A DNA stretch of 64,000 nt. Source: Artocarpus heterophyllus. Lineage: Eukaryota; Streptophyta; Magnoliopsida; Rosales; Moraceae. Below are positions 60,079-64,000 of this stretch, piece after piece (within the stretch, counting starts at the first letter, position 1; each line of letters opens with the position of its first letter). The stretch is from assembly GCA_025403435.1 (NCBI GenBank), contig CM046343.1, positions 28,565,742 through 28,629,741 on the forward strand, in the 5' to 3' direction. The notes beneath the pieces are model-generated. The model saw nothing but the letters and a program-made list of their open reading frames with translations, had not been told where the DNA came from and did not search any database. The position numbers and the translations under genes were made by a program.

Positions 60079-63000
60079 ATGGATAGCCGTAATCCATTAC
60101 TAGTTCTATTTAGTCTTGTTCTTGTTTTCAGTGGCCAAGGAATGACAAGAATGGTGGAGGGAAAAGCCAATGTTAGTGATATCTATTTTTTTTGTTTTCT
60201 TAAAACCCATTTCTTCTTTTTCAAGAAAAATATGATTGTGATAGCCTTTGATCTTTAATTCTAAGGAAAAATTTAAACTGGGTTGTGCTTAAATTCTGTT
60301 TTTAATTTTCAGGTTCATAGTTTACATGGTGGAAAAGCAGCACAACGATCCCGAGCTGATAGAGGATTCACATCATCGCTTGCTTGCAAATATAGTAGGA
60401 AGGTAAGGCCATGACAAAGTATGGTGCTATGTCTAATATTTACAGAGTAAAATTAAGGATTTTGTTGAGTTTAGTTCTTATGTTGCAGTAAATAAAAGGC
60501 CTCAGAATTGATGGTATACAGTTACAAACATGGGTTCTCTGGCTTTGCCGCCAAGCTTAAGGAATCCGAGGCGGAAAAAATTGCCGGTAATTCAAACATG
60601 CCATATACTTTCCAATCAATATAAGCACAAGGCATGGTGTATGTATATGTGGATAAAATTTAGGTGCATTTCAGAGTTGCCTGGTGTTGTTCGAGTCATA
60701 CCAAATAGCCTCCACAGGCTGCAAACAACTAGGAGTTGGGATTCCCTTGGCCTCTCTTTGGAATCTAATTCCACTCTTCTTCACAACAGCAACAAGGGTG
60801 ATGGAGTCATTATAGGCGTCCTTGACACAGGTTTGTTTACCCTCTCTTCTCTCACTATTGGCTATGGTTGCTAGCCATTATCTTTACCGGTCCCTCACGG
60901 TAAATGTTAGGTTGGACCCACTGATTAAGTGGACCTGCACGTTTATCAATTTTTTACGAGTGGACCCGCTAATAGAAGGTTGGTCTTGCAGTGGGACCCA
61001 TGGGTTTGGACCATCTCTTATTAGTGATAGTGTTTAGTACCGATGGTGTCTCTGTTTTCATTTTTTAACTATTATTTACCCTTGTTTTATCCAAAACCGT
61101 CCAACTACTTTTAAACTACTTTATAAGTCAAAGACCAGATGTAGGTGCTAGTGTCCAAAGGTTGTACATGAAAACATTATTGCCCGTGAGTATATGCGAG
61201 ATAAAATTTTATGGAAATTGTAAAATTGCAACTACTGTTTCGTTCCAGTATGATGAAAAATGATGAAACTATTTCTGCATAGTGTGCATCATTTTCTATA
61301 TAAATGTCTGGCTTTAGGCCTTGTGTCATCCAAGCTTATTCAATGCAAGGAACAAAACAGGAATATGGCCGGAGTCGAAATCGTTTTACGCAAGAGGCCT
61401 TGGACCAGTCCCATCTCGCTGGAAAGGCACCTGCGAATCAGGAGAGAAGTTCAATGCTGGTCAGCACTGCAACAGAAAGATCATTGGAGCTCGTTGGTTC
61501 ATTGACGGGTTCTTGGCTGAATACGGTTTGCCACTGAACTCATCAGGAGAGACAGAGTTCTTGTCCCCAAGAGGAGACGCAAACGGGCATGGCACGCACA
61601 TAGCCAGCACGGCTGCAGGCTCTTTTGTGGGCAATATAAGCTACAAGGGCCTTGCTAGAGGCACAGCACGAGGTGGCGCACCCAATGCCCGTGTGGTGGT
61701 GTACAAGGTATGCTGGAATGTGCTCGGGGGGCAGTGCTCGTCGGCAGATGTACTTAAGGCCTTTGACGAGGCCATACATGATGGTGTTGATGTTTTGTCA
61801 CTGTCAATTGGGTTTTGGATTCCTCTGTATTCTGATGTTGATGAAAGAGATGGCATTTCAACTGGTTCTTTTCATGCCGTGGCAAATGGGATTAGTGTAG
61901 TTTGTGGAGTGGGGAACGACGGGCCTTCGGTTCAAACTGTGCAGAACACAGCTCCTTGGATATTGACTGGTGCAGCAAACAGCGTTGATTGTGCATTTCT
62001 TGCTTCTATCACTCTTGGAAACAACATGACTTTGCTGTTATTTTTTCAATTTCTTGGCCAATGGCAAAGGCCTTATTTAATAACATTAGTTTCTTTCTTT
62101 CTTTCTTTTTTTCTTTTTCAGTTTTGTGGTATATAAATATTGGTCAGTCAATGTTTTCATAAATTATAAAGAAAAATGCCATGTCCCCATGGACGAAACC
62201 AGGAAATTTTTTTAGGGGGTCTTGAGTGAAACTTTTAAACCATGATGTAATAAATTTTAAAAATTTTTATAAAGTTGCATAGAATTGGGAAAATTTTATG
62301 AAGTTATATAGAATGTTCGGAAATTTTGCAGTAAGGTATAAAGGCCTAGTTTGGGTTCGCTTTTGGAGCAGCTAAAAGCACTCTGCAATTTAAAAAAGTG
62401 CATGACCATTAAGTCTTCCTTACAGCAGAAACTCTAGATAATATTTCGCTCACTCATGCTTGGTAAGCTGGAGATTTTAGTTTTTTTATTAATTTTAAAC
62501 AGAAGAAGAAAAAAAAATAAATTCTGGGAATTTCCAAGTATGGATTACATATTCCAAAAAACAGGAAAGATATCCGGGCTCATTAACCAACTGATGTATC
62601 CCTTTTAATCTGGTTATTGTTGCAGGGTCAAGCTTTGTTTGCAAGCAAGGAGATTGCTTTCACAGGCTTGTTATATCCAAAGTCTCATGGGCTTGACCCT
62701 ACTGCATCAGGGTAAGCAAATCTATTATTTACTTTTTGAGTTTTCATACATACAACTTGTAATGGGGCTAGTAATAATCTGAATTAAACTGGTTACAGAG
62801 TTTGTCAAGCTCTCACACTTAATGAGACTAAGGCTGCTGGGAAAGTGGTGTTGTGCTTCACCTCAATGTCTCACTGGGCCACCATAACTAACGCAACATC
62901 CGCTGTGAGTAAAGTGGGTGGTGTTGGCCTAATTGTGGCCAAGCATCCAAGCGGTTCCTTGTATCCATGCCCTGGTGACTTCCCATGTGTTGAAGTTGAT

Positions 63001-63118
63001 TGTGAGGTTGGCACTAGAATCCTGTTATACATCAGTTCTACAAGGTAAGATGAATAATATAGTCCTTGTTTTCTTTATGATGTGTTCATTTAGAAACCTT
63101 AGAATGGGATTTGTTTTG

Positions 63119-63161
<43 letters not shown>

Positions 63162-64000
63162 GTGCATATAGATCTCCACCTGTGAAGTTGAGCTCTTCCA
63201 AGACAGTTGTGGGATGACCTGTGTCAGCCAAAGTGGCCTAATTTTCATCTAGAGGACCCAACTCTGTTGCACCAGCAAGCCTTAAGGTATATGACACTTT
63301 AAGGGGAAAAAAAACAATAATAGTAATAAAAGTTTCCTGCCCAATAAAAATCTTTGCTTGTTTTGACTCATCTCTTGAGATTTAATCTAAATGTTTAGTA
63401 TGTGTAACATGATGCTCAAAAAGTCTGCAAAAACAAGTACTAATGCATATCTTATCAAGCTAACTTATTGGAATTAAAGGAAGTTCACCACAAAATGTTT
63501 GTCTCTGCTCTTCTTGTTTCTTTTTGGTGCAACAGCCAGATATAACAGCACCAGGTGAGAACATATTAGCTGCAACTTCTCCACTAGATGCATTAGCAGA
63601 TAATGGGTATGTAATGAACTCCGGAATTTCAATGGCAACTCCTCATATCTCGGGCATTGTAGCGCTTCTGAAAGCACTACACCCGACTTGGTCCCCGCTG
63701 CCATCAAGTCTGCAATCATCACTACTGGTAGCATTCCTCATTTTGTTTCTTTCCTTAAAGAACTCCAAACTATTACATGACACCATGTGACATAACTGGG
63801 GGAAAAAAAAGATTCTAAGTCATGACATAGTCGCTTAGACATAAAACTTAACCAACAAGTTATTGAAATGTGTAACAATCTCATTGCAGCATGGAGGACT
63901 GGTCCAACTGGTTTACCAGTATTTGCAGAAGGGTCTCCCCAGAAGCTGGCTGATCCATTCGACTTCAGAGGTGGCATTGTAAACCCGAATGCAGCAGCAG
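60079..64000 (+). pseudogene. Subtilisin-like serine protease (SBT3-type) pseudogene, cut by the window edge
   Basis: Exons by similarity: 60079-60171 (signal peptide), 60313-60402, 60489-60586, 60675-60830, 61361-about 62037, 62626-62711, 62799-63044, 63172-63286, 63536-63727, 63890 to the edge. Recognisable parts: inhibitor-like prodomain (MVYSYKHGFSGFAAKL), catalytic Asp (GVLDTG/IWPES), catalytic His (DANGHGTH), oxyanion Asn (GVGNDGP), PA-type insert in exon 7, catalytic Ser block SMATPH. Lesions: an apparent 2-nt loss near 60320 (the IVYM frame starts only after it), TAA at 60493-60495, TGA at 63215-63217, TAA at 63239-63241, and a 1-nt loss near 63696 (frame breaks after HPTWSP). The usual GTSMA reads GISMA, and exon 5 lacks an in-frame GT donor. 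A working enzyme would have been secreted. Multiple lesions in different exons make sequencing error unlikely. Confidence 0.85.
63120..63158. repeat. (TA)n microsatellite in an intron of the subtilase pseudogene
   Basis: An uninterrupted TA run of about 39 bp, likely length-polymorphic, between exons 7 and 8. Confidence 0.9.

Noticed and set aside
61321..62136. 271-codon frame as a complete small protease gene
   Set aside because: It is exon 5 of the larger subtilase locus plus intron read-through. The first residues are intronic and the catalytic Ser lies in a later exon.

Overview
The window is nuclear DNA of a flowering plant, most likely a eudicot. It is AT-rich, its genes have many GT-AG introns, and it is full of plant LTR retrotransposons, MITE-like repeats and one tRNA-derived SINE. 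It holds no prokaryotic operons, CRISPR arrays or free-standing tRNA/rRNA genes. The species cannot be named from the sequence. All comparisons are by eye, without database searches.

Layout. 0-1.25 kb: first coding exon, leader and TATA box of a minus-strand gene whose body lies off the left edge. 1.25-16 kb: gene-free repeat DNA with two small tandem arrays, a hairpin-rich minisatellite (6.55-8.66 kb) split by a Copia-type solo LTR, an LTR-like fragment at 9.3 kb, a SINE with a 17-bp target duplication at 11.9 kb, an inverted-repeat element at 13.7 kb and several short palindromic repeats. 16.1-35.9 kb: a retrotransposon cluster. It has a Gypsy-type solo LTR (16092-18237). Next is a large non-autonomous LARD-like element (18305-35898) with about 3.83-kb LTRs and a 1.09-kb non-coding interior. 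Its 3' LTR is split by a complete chromodomain Ty3/Gypsy element of Tekay/Del type (24889-33725) carrying one intact gag-pol ORF. Both elements keep target-site duplications, so the order of insertion is clear.

35.9-46 kb: gene-free sequence, a 1.4-kb inverted-repeat element, then a complete 11-exon minus-strand gene for a GT31 beta-1,3-galactosyltransferase (405 codons), the one clearly intact host gene. 46-60 kb: repeat DNA with MITE-like palindromes, a decayed minus-strand LTR, an intronless and catalytically degenerate LONELY GUY-like (cytokinin-activating enzyme) retrocopy at 54 kb, and an old solo LTR of the same family as the intact Tekay element (56016-58359). 60.1 kb to the right edge: a subtilisin-like protease gene of SBT3 type with at least three in-frame stops and two apparent frameshifts, here called a pseudogene.

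The window is mainly a record of retrotransposon turnover: one young autonomous element, one long non-autonomous element sharing its primer site and 3' polypurine context, and three solo LTRs, placed between one intact gene, one gene cut by the window edge and two decayed gene copies.
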